From: Fremontodendron californicum
Taxonomy: Eukaryota; Streptophyta; Magnoliopsida; Malvales; Malvaceae
Direction: 5' to 3'
Length of the DNA stretch: 64,000 nucleotides
NCBI GenBank assembly: GCA_030761205.1
Contig: JAULJL010000041.1
Span: forward strand, 1,932,001-1,996,000
Part shown: positions 13,701 to 26,720 of the stretch, piece after piece
Layout: the number at the start of each line of letters is the position of its first letter
Position numbering within the stretch: the first letter of the stretch is position 1
Program-made: the position numbers and the translations under genes
The notes under the pieces: model-generated
What the model was told of the DNA's origin: nothing
Databases searched by the model: none
What the model saw: only the letters and a program-made list of their open reading frames with translations

Positions 13701-16127
13701 CATGGTAATGTTGCATTAACAATTTCTATGGTAAAAAAAAAAATGTATACTTCATTCGTCAAATCAATCCACAGACTTCGACATATCATATTAATGATAC
13801 CTCTTCCTATCTTCTTGAGCTTTTCTGCAATTGCATTTCTTAGTAAAATTCAAATCATTTTTTACCAATTTCTTTCTCTCTCCAAGAAACAATACTAATT
13901 CCACCATTTTTCGCAAAGAAAACTATTCCCTCCTAAAAAAAATATCTTGGGTTTCTTTGGAAACTTCAATCAAAATGAAAAATTCTTGATTTATTTTTGC
14001 ATGCCCTGTCAATTCATAGAGTTCACCATTCTAACCAGTTACAACAAGTTAAAATTCTAAAAGTATTAGAAAAGGACAGGTTTGGTTCAGCCCATTCTCT
14101 AATGAAAGTATGTACCAGTTATATTTTATGGATCATGCAGATTTTGTCTACATTTAGAACACCAAGTCCTGCAAAATATTTTCTTCCGCATGTCTAACAG
14201 TAGCATTATCCCAATTGTAAGAAAAGTTAAAGCATGAAATCATCTTGCTTCCACAATATCCCTGGCCAATATCACCAATCAAAACCAAATAGCCCTCACT
14301 TTTTTCCCCTAAATATGTAATATACCTCAAAACACATCCCTTTCTGCATTATTGCAAAAGGCAACAATGTTTTGGTGGGACAAAATATGCAGCAAAACTT
14401 GGTTATTACTTATTACTGACTTGCCATTTGCCCCATCTAACATTCATAATCAGATTGGAACCAACTTGCAACAAACTCCAAGTGACATTAATCCATCCAA
14501 ACTCACATGGTAAATAAATGGCTCATAGGCATTAGCGACTTATTATTTGCAGATAAGGAATAGAATATTCGTACCAAATTTGTCAGTCAACAAACACATT
14601 GACAAAGAATTCTCATTTTAAGAGGTTAAATAAAAATGTTCTAATCCTTCACTGTCTGCAAAGAATCTGCACATATACATTAGAAGTGAAGGAAAAGAGA
14701 AAAGTTAAATATTTGAGATATCAAACAATCTATCTTAGCCTCCATGGAAATAGATTGATCATCCTATAATCATTCCCAATAAATTGTAAATTTTTATTCA
14801 ATGTACATAAATCTCCAACGCAAGAACAAAAACTTAATCACTTCCCTTGGAATCACAATATCTTAATCTACTTCATAAAAGGCAACAAGAATTCACTACA
14901 TCTAGCAAGTTAGCATTTCCGACTGAATAAACAATCCAACATATTGCAACAACTTCCCAAGCATCAACAACAAAAAGAAAAATACGCATAAACATAAAGA
15001 TTTGCTCCCATCCGCCCAAATCAACAAAAACCAACATTCTGAACAAGATAAAGAATATCACTGGGCGAGAGCACAAAGCTTAAGGTTCATTCAGCCTCAA
15101 CAATAAATAGTCTTGGCACACAGCGCATTTTCCCCTGGCCTACAAGCAACCTATCAATCTTATATATTTTGTTAGCAAAAGGAGAATAAGATGTACAACC
15201 CCATGTACCAAAGCCAATAAAATCAACAACATTTCACACAATGAACACCAACCAAAATATCATTAAATCATTAAACAACAACAAAACAAAAAAAAAAAGC
15301 CAAAATTTAAAATAAAAACAAAACCTTAGAACTTGCTCCAAAGTAAGTCTCCCTTCATTGTTCAACATTGCAGATTGAATCGATCCGTGACACCTATCCA
15401 TAACAATCCCCAAACTACTTTCTTCCAACCTAACAATTCCATGGAAAGTACAAACATTCCTACACCACATGGATGCACGCCTCAAACTCTCAAGTTGACC
15501 TTGCACCCATTCCCCATCCATCCCTTCCATTGCCCTTACTTTCTTAACCGCCACCTTATGCTTACACCGCCTTCCTCCTCCCCCGCCGTAGGCCCCACTA
15601 ATCACCGCCGCCCACGTTTCCACTCCTGCTCCCCCTCCTTTTCCTTCCCCTTTCCCTTCTATCTTCCTAATCAACTTTACTTCCGGATGAGCTGTCAGTT
15701 CAATCACCGGCCCGCATCCGGCGGCACCACCACCGGAACTCGAAGCATGGGACCCGCGGTTAGTCCGACCACCCGCCAAGTCATGGAAAAAACCCCCATT
15801 TTCATCATCATCCTCCCTCTCTTCATCATCATCTTCTTCATCATCCGTGTAATCGCAATCGAAATCGTTCCTCGAGTTGGACCCAGCTGAGTTTGGATTC
15901 GAGTTAAGAAGAGCTAAAATCCCATAGTTCTTCTTCAAAGCCAGAACAGAGTTACCGACAAGGGACACGTGGCGGCACCGGGGACACGGCAAGGAAGTAT
16001 CGGATGAAGCAGAGAACATTCTGGAAAGACACTCTTTGCAAAACCCATGGCCGCATTGAAGCAATAAAGGAACTCTCTCTTCCTCGTTGTACCGCGTTTG
16101 GCAAACGGAACAACAAGGTACCTTCAT
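1704..16127 (-). CDS. KEG: KEEP ON GOING (KEG) RING E3 ubiquitin ligase with kinase, ankyrin and HERC2-like repeats
   Basis: Complete gene of 16 exons, read right to left: 15325-16127, 13013-13375, 12659-12889, 12328-12453, 11892-12228, 11630-11787, 10398-10555, 8609-8730, 8321-8455, 6124-6248, 5857-5961, 5527-5760, 4175-4508, 3849-4037, 3423-3728, 1704-2939. All junctions are GT-AG and in phase, giving 1,653 residues (Arabidopsis KEG is about 1,625). Seen: C3HC4 RING (C6, C9, C25, H27, C30, C33, C48, C51), an acidic tract at about 88-112, a kinase domain (AVKK lysine 195; catalytic loop CMSIKPSN at 287-294; SDYG at 306-309), ankyrin repeats at about 510-850, then tandem HERC2-like repeats (VGDWVR...GWG pattern) to the C-terminus. 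In Arabidopsis, KEG is a trans-Golgi/early endosome E3 ligase that degrades ABI5 and related ABA factors. Start: the ATG just before the RING. An in-frame ATG 114 bases upstream would add a hydrophobic stretch that is not part of the family. Confidence 0.96.
3016..3169. mobile_element. MITE copy A (hAT-like family) in KEG intron 15
   Basis: A 154-bp insertion that starts CTATGTTAGATG and ends GAGCAACATAG, flanked by a perfect 8-bp direct repeat, GTCAACAT. It shares its internal TATTTGGAGGG and CCCATACCCATGTCCGG blocks with copies at 42.5, 43.1, 43.7, 55.2 and 55.9 kb. The 8-bp target duplication suggests the hAT superfamily; no transposase is present. Confidence 0.85.
6312..6905. mobile_element. 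Degenerate, interrupted copy of the CTATGTT MITE in KEG intron 9
   Basis: The left end CTATGTTGCTCC and a CATACCCGTGTTCGACATAT block (6312-6370) match the family. The matching right part (GGGCTATGACCTTCC, then GAGCAACAATA) lies at about 6,770-6,905. The foldback at 6,622-6,750 and flanking sequence sit between them. No clean target duplication is seen, so the boundaries are approximate. Confidence 0.45.
6622..6750. mobile_element. Small foldback MITE
   Basis: The left end GGGCTCCATTTGGTTGG pairs with the right end, which reads AGGTTCCGTTTGTTGG on the other strand. Both ends are followed by complementary T-rich/A-rich arms. The termini resemble Tourist/PIF or hAT MITEs, but the target duplication is unclear. 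Confidence 0.5.
8869..9606. mobile_element. Non-autonomous hAT element in KEG intron 7
   Basis: A 738-bp GC-rich-ended insertion flanked by a perfect 8-bp target-site duplication, GTGGTAAC (8861-8868 and 9607-9614). The termini are CAGTGATGTTAAGG and, on the other strand, CAGTGTTGTCAAGG; each is followed by GCCTAGGCGC-type subterminal repeats. CAGTG ends plus an 8-bp duplication are diagnostic of hAT elements. No transposase frame is present. The interior holds a T/A-rich segment and short hairpins. Confidence 0.9.
9320..9353. repeat. Perfect 15-bp hairpin inside the hAT element
   Basis: Arms TTTGGTCTGTTTCTG and CAGAAACAGACCAAA enclose a four-T loop. A second, imperfect hairpin (TTGCCCTG...CAGGGCAA) follows at about 9,356-9,388. 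Confidence 0.85.
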
Positions 16128-19100
16128 TTTTTTTTTCTCTTCTTTACTTTCCCAGAAAGTAAAAAAATTTCTCAGAAACCAAACAGGAGATTCAGCAATA
16201 TCAATAAAAAAAAAAAATCTTTTTTTAAAAGGAATAATCAAGACAGGAGAGGAAACGGCAGATCCATTAAAAGAAAATTGAGGGTTTAAAAAGAGATCAT
16301 AAATTTGATATTTTGATAAATTAAAAGAAGAAAAAAAAGAGAGAGAAATTGTAAGAGAGACCGAGGAAGAAAGGTTTTCTAGAGGAAAGAAATGAGGGTT
16401 TTATTTTATAATAAAAAGAGTAAAAGGATTTTCCTTTTATTTATTAATTTTATTTGGTGTTTGAGTTTGTTTAAGCTGTTTTCACTTTGGTGACTTTTAT
16501 TTGAGTTTCAGAATCAGGAGTTATGACTTTCTCTCTCTCTTTCACCAACCCCTTTCCTGCGCTTTGTTTACTTTTGTTTTTTTGGTTTTTGCCCTTTCTT
16601 TTACCCTATGTTTGGTCGACGTTAGTGAAGGAAATAAAGTTTTTTTTTTAGTCGAATTTGTTTCAAAAATTTTTATTTTATTTAATTTTTTTTAAAATAA
16701 AAATAATTATTTTATCTTTAAATATATGTAAATAAATTAAAAATAATATTGAAAAACATAAAAATCTCACATCCATTCAATATTGAAAAACTTTTCGATT
16801 GTGTTTGAATAAAAAATTAAATACTGTATTAAATAAAAAAGTTAATATATTATTTATAATAATAATATTGTATTAAATAAAAAAATTTATAATTTTTTTA
16901 TCATTTTTAATGTATTAAATAAATATATTATTATATATAATAATCATAAAAAAATATCTTTAAGACACTCGTTAGTAAAATTCAAAATGAAATTATCAAA
17001 ATTAAAATTAAAATTGTCAAAATTCTTAGAATTTGAAAAAAATATTTTAGAGAATTCAAATTCATTTTTCAAATTTCAGCTCCAGAGCGAAATTTTTTGG
17101 GTTTTCAATAACATTTTAATTTTTTTATGTTTTTTTTTTTACACAACTTTTATTTTTTACAATTCTAATTACGAAAATTCATTTCAAAATTTATTTTTTA
17201 TTTTTTTGTTATTAATAATATCGATATATTTTTATAAATCTAATTACATTCATGTTGCATATTTTTCTCAATATTTTCTTATTTTATCTCTAATATTATT
17301 TTTTTCTTTAGTATAATTATTTTTTACCTTATCAAATTTCAATATTCAAAAAAAAAAATAATTTAATTTACTCAAATAATACAATTATAAATGCTAGCAT
17401 TTTGGATTGATGCATTTCAAATATTAGCATTTCAAAATTTTTCAAAATTTTATAATTCCTCCCAAACATCGAAATTGCACAAATCATGATTACTATATGT
17501 AAATAAATTTAAAATAATATTGTAAATATATGTAAATAAATTTAAAATAATATTAAAATATATGTAAATAAATTTAAATTAATATTGAAAAACTTTTAAA
17601 AAAATATATACATTCATCTAATACACTCATTTTATATACTCACTCATTTTATATACTCACATGATATATAAATTTTTTTAAATTTTATTATAATCAATAA
17701 AAAAAATTAATACTTTTTACTTAAATCTCTAAAATAAAAAATAAGTGAATAAATGCGTGCACCACTGCCAACACTGTGCAAACAAAAATATTATTCAAAT
17801 ATCATTTTCACAAGAAAAAAAAAACTTTCCTTTATTATTAATTATTTAGTACTGTTTAGAAATAAGACAAAAAAGTAACATTGATTCAGACATAAATTTC
17901 AAACCTTAATTAATACTAGTATCTTCTTGAAAAGTACTGGTATACTTGTTCAAGACTAGATCTGCTTAAAAGGTGATGTCCGATCTCGAAAATTTGCTCA
18001 TGTTTTAAAGGATTTATTTAAAAATATTAGGTTTGAAATACGAATTTAGACAAAAAAAATGAGGTTCATTTGGAAAATAGGTCGGATCTTGGCTTCAACA
18101 ATCAAGACTCGAGCCCGATCCGATCCGTTTTTTATTTATATAATATATTATTTTTATATATTATGTAATTTATATTATATAAAAAATAAATATATATAAT
18201 ATTATAGTGTAAATATTTAAAAATATGTTAAGTTATCCATGTTTTATAGCTTGATAAAAGAAAAAAAAAGATAAAACTATTAAAAATTAAATAATAAAAA
18301 AAATATTTGTTTAATTTTTTTTTTAAATAATAATATGAGCTGGCCTAAACGGATTTGGACTACCTATTTACAAATATGGGCGGGCTTTAATATAATTTGA
18401 TACTCATATTTTGAGCAACTCAATCTTGGTTCGGCCCAATCTATGAGCATCTCTATTCATGGCCACAAGTGACTCGATTTTTTTCTTCTCTTATTCAAGT
18501 TTCATCTGAATTAGGCCCGAATCAGTTTGTAAGTCTGGTTTATTGTTTATATATATTAAAATATAAAAAAATCATTTTTTATATTAAATTTTATATATTT
18601 TTATAATTAAATTTAAAAAATATTTTTTTATTAGATGAACAGTGATTCGGACAGGATCGAATTAACTCGAATTTAAAAAAAAATTCAAACCTGATCCACA
18701 TCAAGCTGAGCTTGTCGGATTGAACGAGTAACCTGATCCTAAACAGATCTATATATTGAATAGATGTGAGATTTTTTTAATTAGAAATTAAGTTTGCACC
18801 CCCCCCCCCCATACATCAAATTCAAAAGATACAACCTGTGGTTTAAACTTGTGAAATTGGGCTTTATCTCCTTTTTCAGCTTGCAATGGGCAATCCATTT
18901 TCCAAGCCCACTTGATTTTTTGGGTTCTTGGATCTTGTTGTCTTGGGCTAACTTTTCTTCTAAACTTTGGTTAATTTGGACTTGTTCTGGAAATTTTGGG
19001 AAACTAAGGTGGTGCTTTTCCTTAATATAACTACAAAAGAGATTCATCTTCAATAAATTAGTTTAAAAATTATGAAAAATTCTAAACAATTTTACAGGCA

Positions 19101-20839
19101 CATATCTTTTTTTTTTTTTTAAATTATGTTCACAAATCTAGAATAATATTTAGTAAATTTTTAATATAAAAAATGTTTCCAATCCCTTCTCAAAACCCAT
19201 TTCACCCAAATGGCATAGATGTAGTTCTACCTAATATTTTTGCAAAAATAATATAATCTTTATGAAAAGTTATATGTACTTATCTAATACACTTATTTTA
19301 AACATTCACATAAAATTTTATTTTCAAGATTCTATTATAGCTCATAAATTTTTAATACTTTTCACTTAAATCCTTAAAATAAAACTTGAAAATTAGGTAA
19401 ATGCATTATTTGTATAGTTCATTTTGTATACACTATCGTTGGAGTTTTTAAATTTCATAAACGAAATTAAAAAATTAATAAATATTTTTTTTATATCTTA
19501 CAGAAATATGTGTTATTTACTAAATTTACTAATAGAGTTTTTAAACTTCACTAACAATATATCATATAAGTTTGTTTATTTGAATGCACTATGTTTAGTA
19601 TGTGTAGCTTGTCCTTAACTTAATAGTTTAATGTAAGAGAGATGGTAAATGTTTGGTATTATTATAACTCACCTTTAATTGGTAGCAAGCAAGGACTATT
19701 TTGACTTTGATTATAACCACTTTATAACTTTTTTAAATCCACACACAAAAAAAAAAAAAGTCCAAAGAAACATTTTAGTGCTTATTTACCCAAATAACCA
19801 ACAATTAGTTTTTTTTTTTTTGTCCTTTCTTTCCATTTTAATATAGTTTTCAAATTTTGGTATATTCATGAACATTTTTTCTAGTTAGGTAAAGGGGATT
19901 CAAACTTGAAAGCTTCATTTTAAAAGTACAAAAAAAAAAAAAAAAAAAAAAACCTATCCTATTATACTATGTTTTGATAGATGAATTTCAAAAAGTGAAT
20001 TTAGATTTATTTTTTATATAAATTACGAAAATAAAATATGGATACATTCTACACAAATTAGCTAAATTCAATATAGTTATATAGTTGAAAAGTATAAAAA
20101 GACAAATCTCAAATTCACAAATACATTTTAATATTTCAAATTTACCATTAAATAGATATGCAACAAATCTTTGAATTAAAAAAATATCATAAATATTATA
20201 TTTACACGTGTTTTATCATACATTTTACATTATTTTTAAAACAGAAATTCCTTCTTTCAAATCTAGGTTATTGAATGCAACATAAAGTAATTTAATATAA
20301 TGGATTTGGAGTTCATTTCGAAAATGAAATGCACATATTATACAAAAATTAACTAGATTCAAATATGATTATATATTTAAAAGGTACAAAAAGATCAATT
20401 TTAAATTCATAAATTTATATAAAAGTATTTCAAATTCACCGTTACATTAAAATGGCCTGCAACAAACCGACACACATTTTATACTAATTCTAAAATCAAA
20501 ATTCCTTCTTTCAAATTCAAGTTACCGAATGCTACATAAACTAATTTAACTAATACCTAGAGTTAATGAATATTTAGTGATCACACCATTCATTTAAAAA
20601 GAAATGTCCAAATTTTAATTTATCTTGCTTCTGAAAAAAAAAAAAAAAAAAAAAAAAAAACTATATCAATAGAATAGTACATATGCATTAATGAAAATAA
20701 AGAAAATAATTTTTTTTTTCATTTTTCATGTTTTAATCAAACTCTCAAATAAAATAATATATATGAATGAATATAAAAAACTATAAGCTATGAGACTATA
20801 TTTAATTAATTACATATAATCACATACTTTTTAAATTAA
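16128..20839. other. Intergenic spacer between KEG and the VQ gene
   Basis: No gene is supported. The KEG 5' leader and promoter lie at the left edge, with a purine-rich GA tract at about 16,325-16,400. The rest is AT-rich, with dispersed repeats at 17.9-18.75 kb, a 12-base C run at 18,799-18,810 and long A runs near 19,929 and 20,640. Short open frames here lack family features. Confidence 0.7.
17943..18455. repeat. Dispersed repeat, about 0.5 kb, copy 1
   Basis: The whole length aligns by eye with 22,467-22,977. Shared landmarks are a left CTTGTTCAAG, the block TATAGTGTAAA...AAAATATGTTAAGTTAT, and a right-end TTCGGCCCA/CTCGGCCTA followed by TATGA. The ends (TTGTTCA...; ...TATGAGCA) resemble the hAT-like MITE at 24,274. 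Boundaries are approximate. Confidence 0.6.
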
Positions 20840-21256
20840 TTAAACTGAACCAAAGCTTCTGAAAGCATCAAGCTGAGTAGGATCATTAAACAAATTTGAT
20901 GTAAACATCCCCAAGAAACTCCCTTCCGACATAAATCCATCATCAAATGGCTCAAACATAGATTCATGGTTAGAATTTGCCAAAGGCAATCCAAGAACAC
21001 GATCATCGTCGACAACCCTCGTTGCATCGGAATTGGTAGGAGAATTTTCATAACTTTCGTCGACGTTGTCCATGAACCGGACGGCGGCATCGGAGTCTTT
21101 CCCGGTGAGTTCTTGAACCAAAGCTCGAAACTGTGAGGCACATGTCTTAACCTTCATAGGGCTCGAAATATAAACGACTTTAATATCTTTCTTAGAATTG
21201 CTTCTCTTTGAGTGCTTCTTGTTGTTTTTCATTTGACGAACGCCTAATACATCCAT
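20840..21256 (-). CDS. SIB1: VQ-motif protein, SIGMA FACTOR BINDING PROTEIN 1-like
   Basis: Intronless 138-residue protein, complete from ATG to stop. The VQ motif is at residues 43-52 (FRALVQELTG, with V47 and Q48). It is preceded by a lysine-rich, basic N-terminus (residues 10-27) that could serve as an organelle or nuclear targeting segment. The C-terminus is acidic and contains FLGMFTSNLF. Size, the IKVVYISSPMKVKT block before VQ, and the absence of introns match Arabidopsis SIB1/SIB2. Those proteins bind WRKY33 in the nucleus and the plastid sigma factor SIG1, and act in defence. The VQ assignment is firm; the SIB1 orthology is inferred. Confidence 0.88.
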   Translation of the reverse strand: MDVLGVRQMKNNKKHSKRSNSKKDIKVVYISSPMKVKTCASQFRALVQELTGKDSDAAVRFMDNVDESYENSPTNSDATRVVDDDRVLGLPLANSNHESMFEPFDDGFMSEGSFLGMFTSNLFNDPTQLDAFRSFGSV

Positions 21257-21407
21257 GAAAGAAATCCAAACGAGAAAAACCCAAAAAAAAAAAAAAGGAA
21301 AAAAAAAAAGATTTAAGAACCCTTTGGAAAGAAATAAAGTGTAAGTCTAGGAAGATATGAAGATATGATTGATGAGCATGGGAAATAATTTAACTATGTT
21401 TTAGGGT

Positions 21408-21414
21408 TTATATA
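21408..21414 (-). promoter_or_regulatory. Candidate TATA box of the VQ gene
   Basis: TATATAA on the minus strand, about 150 bases upstream of the start codon and in a plausible position for a 5' leader of about 120 bases. TTGAC W-box cores occur further upstream near 21,500 and 21,946; WRKY control is plausible for this family but unproven. Confidence 0.5.
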
Positions 21415-22466
21415 AGCGTACGAAAAATGGAATTTTTTAGTAAGAAAGGTGATTTCGAGGAAGGAGATAAGATAAACAAAAAAGAAATTGCAAAAGTTAT
21501 TTTGACAAAGGAAAAGGAAGGTTACAAGAAAGAAGGGAATGGAAAAATATTAAAGAAAAAACAGAAGATTCTTTAGGTTGATAAATCTAATAATCCGTGT
21601 ATTCGTATGATATTTAAATATTTTTATATGTTATTATCGTATTTAAAATATTATATATTTATATCAATTTTTATATATTAATAATTTATATTGTATAAAA
21701 TTTAATATATTTATATATTCATATTATTTTTTTATTATTTTGTATTACATTTTAATTTTTATTTTATATTGCATTTTAATTTATTATTATTTAATTATAT
21801 CGTATCTAAAGTTATCAACACAAAGGATTAGCTAAGCTTTGAAAGAGACTTTGTTTTATTTTATTTTTATTTTTTTGGATTCATTGTAACTAAGAGAGGA
21901 AATGGATAAAAACATGTGCGCAGACTCTTGTGACTATGAAAACTTTGACTTTTGGTTGGAAATTAAGGGGAAAAAAATCTTTATGTGGCTAAATTTCATT
22001 GGTAGTTAAAGGAAGGTTTTTTTTTTTTTTTTTTTAGTATCTTATTTGGTTTTCTGTCTTTCTTTTATCAATCTTTTAATGTGGCTGCTGTGTCGACATT
22101 GTTTATCTTCAATTTCTTATCATAATTTTCCAATTTTTTTCTTTGCTTTTCTAAAAGTTGGATGTGTCTAGAATTTTGTGGATCATTGCAGTTTTCAAGT
22201 AGCAGCATACATTTAGTGGTTGTTTTTGATACACTAATAAATATGAAATATTTTTAATTTTATGCGTGGTTTAAGAGATTAAAAGATGTTTTTTTTATTA
22301 TATTTTAATAAATATGTGTTATTTTGTTAATTTTATAGAGTTTAATAATTTTATTGTCAATGTATATGATAATTTCTCAATATTTATTACTTAATTGTAA
22401 ATTTTAATCCTTATATCTATTGTTATATTGATCTATATAAATATATCTTAGGATGAGATTTCCGTT

Positions 22467-22977
22467 TAAACCTGTTCAAGGATCGGGCTATTCGTTCAAG
22501 TCTGAAAGTCCGTCCGGTATTCGGGAGGATTTGGACAAAAATATTAGATTCGAAATATGGACTTGGAGCCTTTGATAAAAAAATAAGGCTCGTTTAGAAA
22601 ATGGATCGAGCCTTGACTCCAACAATTAAGATCCAAACCTGACTTGATCTATTTTTTATTTGTATAATATATTATATAATTTATATCATATAAAAATATA
22701 TATGATATTATAGTGTAAACATTTAAAAATATGTTAAGTTATTCATGTTTTAGAACTTAATAAAAAAAGATAAAATTACAACACAAAAAAAACATATTTG
22801 TTTAAATTTTTTTTAGAGAAAAATAATATAAGGGGACCTAAACGAGATTGGACTATCTATTTACAAATATAAGTGGGTTTGGACAGAATTTGAGGTCCAT
22901 ATTTTGGGCTAAGCCGGGTTTGGACAAATATATATATTTTTGATACCATATTTAGACCTGACTCGGCCTATGAACAC
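22467..22977. repeat. Dispersed repeat, about 0.5 kb, copy 2
   Basis: Second copy of the 17,943-18,455 repeat. The left end reads CCTGTTCAAGGATCGGGC and the right end CTCGGCCTATGAACACC, which is an imperfect inverted pair (GGTGTTCATAGGCC on the other strand). This suggests a non-autonomous DNA transposon. Confidence 0.65.
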
Positions 22978-23285
22978 CCTCTATCTTTTTTTACGTTGGG
23001 GATTGTTTTCATAAAAGAATATATCCATTCCAATTAAGTAATTGAAGGTACTTGATCTGATTTAAAAAAATAATAATAATAAAAAGAATATTATATTATA
23101 TTATAATTTAGTATTAAGTATTTTTAATATTAATATAATAGATTGTATATTGATATATGAATATAGATATTGAATTTGATGAAAATAATTTATTATAAAA
23201 AACCATTAACAAGAAAAAAAAATATTAAATAAGTCGTTCTCATCCCATGAGCTATAGACTCAATAAATCAATATGCTACACGTAA

Positions 23286-23384
23286 TTAAAAGTTATCATG
23301 TAAGCATGTATGTCTCAAATTTCTCATTAATATGATACAACAATTATTAATATGCTCTATGAATGCTTACATGATAACTTTTAA
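23286..23384. repeat. Inverted repeat with perfect 22-bp arms
   Basis: The arm at 23,286-23,307 (TTAAAAGTTATCATGTAAGC plus AT) is perfectly complementary to 23,363-23,384, with a spacer of about 55 bases. It could be a small MITE or a transcribed foldback. Confidence 0.8.
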
Positions 23385-24273
23385 TAACCTGTCAACCTTT
23401 TATGGATCAAGTCAAGTCTAAATAAAAAAAATTTGTTTACCTAAGGATCGGTTCGATCCGTCGAACCTTTGAGACTTGTTTTTTTAATATTAAAAAAATA
23501 AAATTTTATATTTTGAAATATGTTAAAATTGAAAAAAATAAGCACGAATTACGAGCTTGAGTTTTAAAATTTTATTTAAGGTTCGGTCTTGGATAGATCT
23601 ATTAGTAGATTTGTCGATGGATCGAGCCAGATCAGGCCGCGACACGAATTTTTTTTATTTATTGTTCACAAAAATATTAAAAAATTATTTTTATTTTTAT
23701 ATTAATATTTATATATTTCATAAATAAATTTAAATTAAAAAAATAATTTTTTTATTTAATAAATAGTAATTCGGATCGGATCGGGCCGATTTACTAAAAT
23801 TCTTACTTATGTTCAACCCTTAGATAGGTCTATCTACTACTGATATAAATATAAAAAGTATATTTAATAATTTATCATTAATAGAATATAATTGCCGCAA
23901 TTCCATATATAACATGATATATATAAATGCTGTTTGCATTGTAGTAATTTTCTTCAAGGAAAATGATCTAAAGCGTAAGCAATTAGTGTATATAATTTGT
24001 TCAACCATGAAAATAATCTAATTTTTGTGCATAGCCTTTAGATTCGGTTTGTTTAGATCGTTGAATATTAAATCTTTCGCATGAAAGTTTAGTACTCACT
24101 TAGATTTAGCATTTATTAATGAGCAATCATATGCATTCAATTGTGAATGAGATTTCTGTGTGTTATTATCCAAAAAAAGAAAAAAAAAAAAAGAGATTTC
24201 TGTGTGTGAGAAGTATAAAGCTACAGAATTAGGATTTATATTTTACACAATATTGGTATACATATTTATGCTA

Positions 24274-24522
24274 AGACTTGTTCAAGGCCGAGCGATCCGG
24301 TCGGGCTTGGTTATAGATTTTTTTTTTTAATTCGGATCGGTCTAATTTGAATTATTATTTAATAATATATTTATTTTTAATTATAAAAAAATATAAATAT
24401 TAAAATAATATTTTAATATTTTTTAAACAATGAAACGGATTTTTAAGTCGCCCAAACTTGAGTAAGGAATTTTAAAAAAAAATCAGGTCGCGATCGATTT
24501 TGCCCGACCATGAACACCTTTA
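24274..24522. mobile_element. hAT-like MITE, 249 bp
   Basis: Imperfect inverted ends (AGACTTGTTCAAGG; right end on the other strand AAAGGTGTTCATGG) are flanked by near-identical 8-bp repeats, TTATGCTA and ATATGCTA (7 of 8). The interior is AT-rich with subterminal GC-rich blocks. Confidence 0.7.
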
Positions 24523-26385
24523 ATATGCTATACTAAAATTTATTACACCCATTTCATTGATGAAAAAATGTATTTTCAAAAGAAAAATATTGTATTTTAA
24601 AAAGAATAATAAGTTAAAAAAATAGATGAATAGTTTTTTAGCAAGTGATTATTTTTTAAAAATTAAAAGATATTAAAAAGGGTAAATAATTTTTTAATGG
24701 ATAGTGCTTTTTAAAAAATTATAAAAAACCTTAAATATTTATAATTTCATTTTATTATTATGACTTTAATTTAATTTTTATGTAATTTTTTTTAATTGAA
24801 TTGATGTCATTGATCTATGAACCTATGATACTAATTCAATCAGAAATTTTATAATTAATATAGATATCATCTTATTCCTAAGTAAAGATAAAAGTTCGAG
24901 AACAATGATCATAAAAAATTTATAATTTGCTTTGACCAAACCTAAAGAAATGAAAAATATTCAGAGAGTTTGTGATTTAGAATATTTTTAATTTTTTTTA
25001 ATAATTGTAGTAGAAATAAGACATTGCAATGTTGTGTTGTTTGAACTTTGAATTACCTTAAGCAATAGATATGTGGAATTTCTTTACTCGCTAATTTCAC
25101 AAGACGCTTACATACTGGATAGCATCAATAAAAGGTAAAGTTGTTTATGAGTTAAGTCGGATTAGATTAGATTTAGATAGTAAAAATGTTTATTTGTTCA
25201 AAGTCAATTGGCTCGTACAAATTGAGAAATCAATTTTATTATTTAAAATATATTAAACAATTAAAAAAAAGTATAGTAATATTTATATAATCTTATGATT
25301 AAATTTAAATAAAAAATAAATTTTATTAATTAGATAATAATCCAAATCGAATCGAATAGATGCATGTCTAAAATATCTCAGATCTAATCTAATTTGAATC
25401 AACGAATAACTTAATTTTTGAGCAATTCTACAAAAAATCATCTCGGTGTTTGAATGATTGATAAAAAAAAATTTAAAATCATTTTCATTATTATTAATAG
25501 TAAAATAAGAAATTTTCATATGTTGAACATCTAGACCTTTTAGCATTTACCTATGTTTTTTTTATTCTTTTATGTAATGGAAACGGTAGACTAAATCTGT
25601 CTTAATTTATACCATTGAATCAAAGTTGAATGACAAAAAAAATTTATTTAATTAATTTTCTAATTTCGCAAATAGCCATACGGTATACGTGTAGTAAAGT
25701 AGAACTGGGATTACTTAAGAATCAAGCTTTATATGATAATAATAATAATAATAGTAAATTAATATTCTATTTTAATTATGACTATGACTTTTTGTCCTTA
25801 ATTATTATTATTTGCTAATTAAAAAATACTAGATCATGCTTCTAGATTAAAAATACTAATTCGTTAAGGAAATTACGTACATATGCTTCTAGATTTTTTT
25901 GGGCATTCATTTTCAATCTTGTTTGTGAATAAAAACCCATGTTCTTGTCTTTATCTAACACCAAATTATCCATTTTTTTGGCCAATGACCATATTTACCA
26001 ATTTAAAAATGTCAATTAATTTTGCATTTAAATATTTGGTTCAATAATCTTTTATTCAAATAACTTATGTTGAATCATTGCTCGATTGAATTTGAATTAT
26101 TATTTAATAAATAAAAAAATTATTTTAAATTTAATTATAAAAATATTTTAATATATTTTAAATAATAAAACATGTTTTTCGAGTATGATGAATCGAGTTA
26201 AACTTGGAATAAATATATATATGTATATATTTTTTATTATCCGAACTTGATGTGACCAGACAACAACTCTAATATGGACATAACTTCAATATACATTTAT
26301 TTATTTTTTTACAGAAAGATGGTTGTGACATGAGAAAGGAGCAAAACACTAAGGGAAAAAAATTGAAAATAAAAAGTATAACTAA

Positions 26386-26720
26386 GGTGAAATCGAGTTG
26401 AGCTCAAAGTAAGAAGAAGTTTGAACTCAAATTAGATTTGAAATTTATTTTTAAAGTTCGATCTCTATTAAAGTTAAAAATCGAATTATTCGAGCTAGCT
26501 TGATTAAGCTCGTTTATCTAGTAATCAAATTTGATTTTCATGTGCGATTTCAAACTCGATTATTTATATTCGAGCTCGAATTGAGATTTTCATTACTAAT
26601 TAAAATGATAAAAATATATATTAAAAAATAAAAAAACTCGATCAAGTTGTGATACCACTCGAGTTAGAAATTAAGATACTCAAATTAAGTTCGTTTGATA
26701 ACTCGAGCTCAAACTCAACT
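26386..26720. repeat. GAGCTCGA-rich foldback repeat
   Basis: The left block AAATCGAGTTGAGCTC is complementary in style to the right block GAGCTCAAACTCAACTTGA, with many internal TCGAG/CTCGA words. This pattern is typical of non-autonomous plant DNA transposons. Ends and target duplication were not resolved. Confidence 0.5.

Noticed and set aside
18781..19053. Open frames of 78-90 codons on both strands
   Set aside because: They cross a 12-base C run, lack family features and lie in AT-rich spacer.
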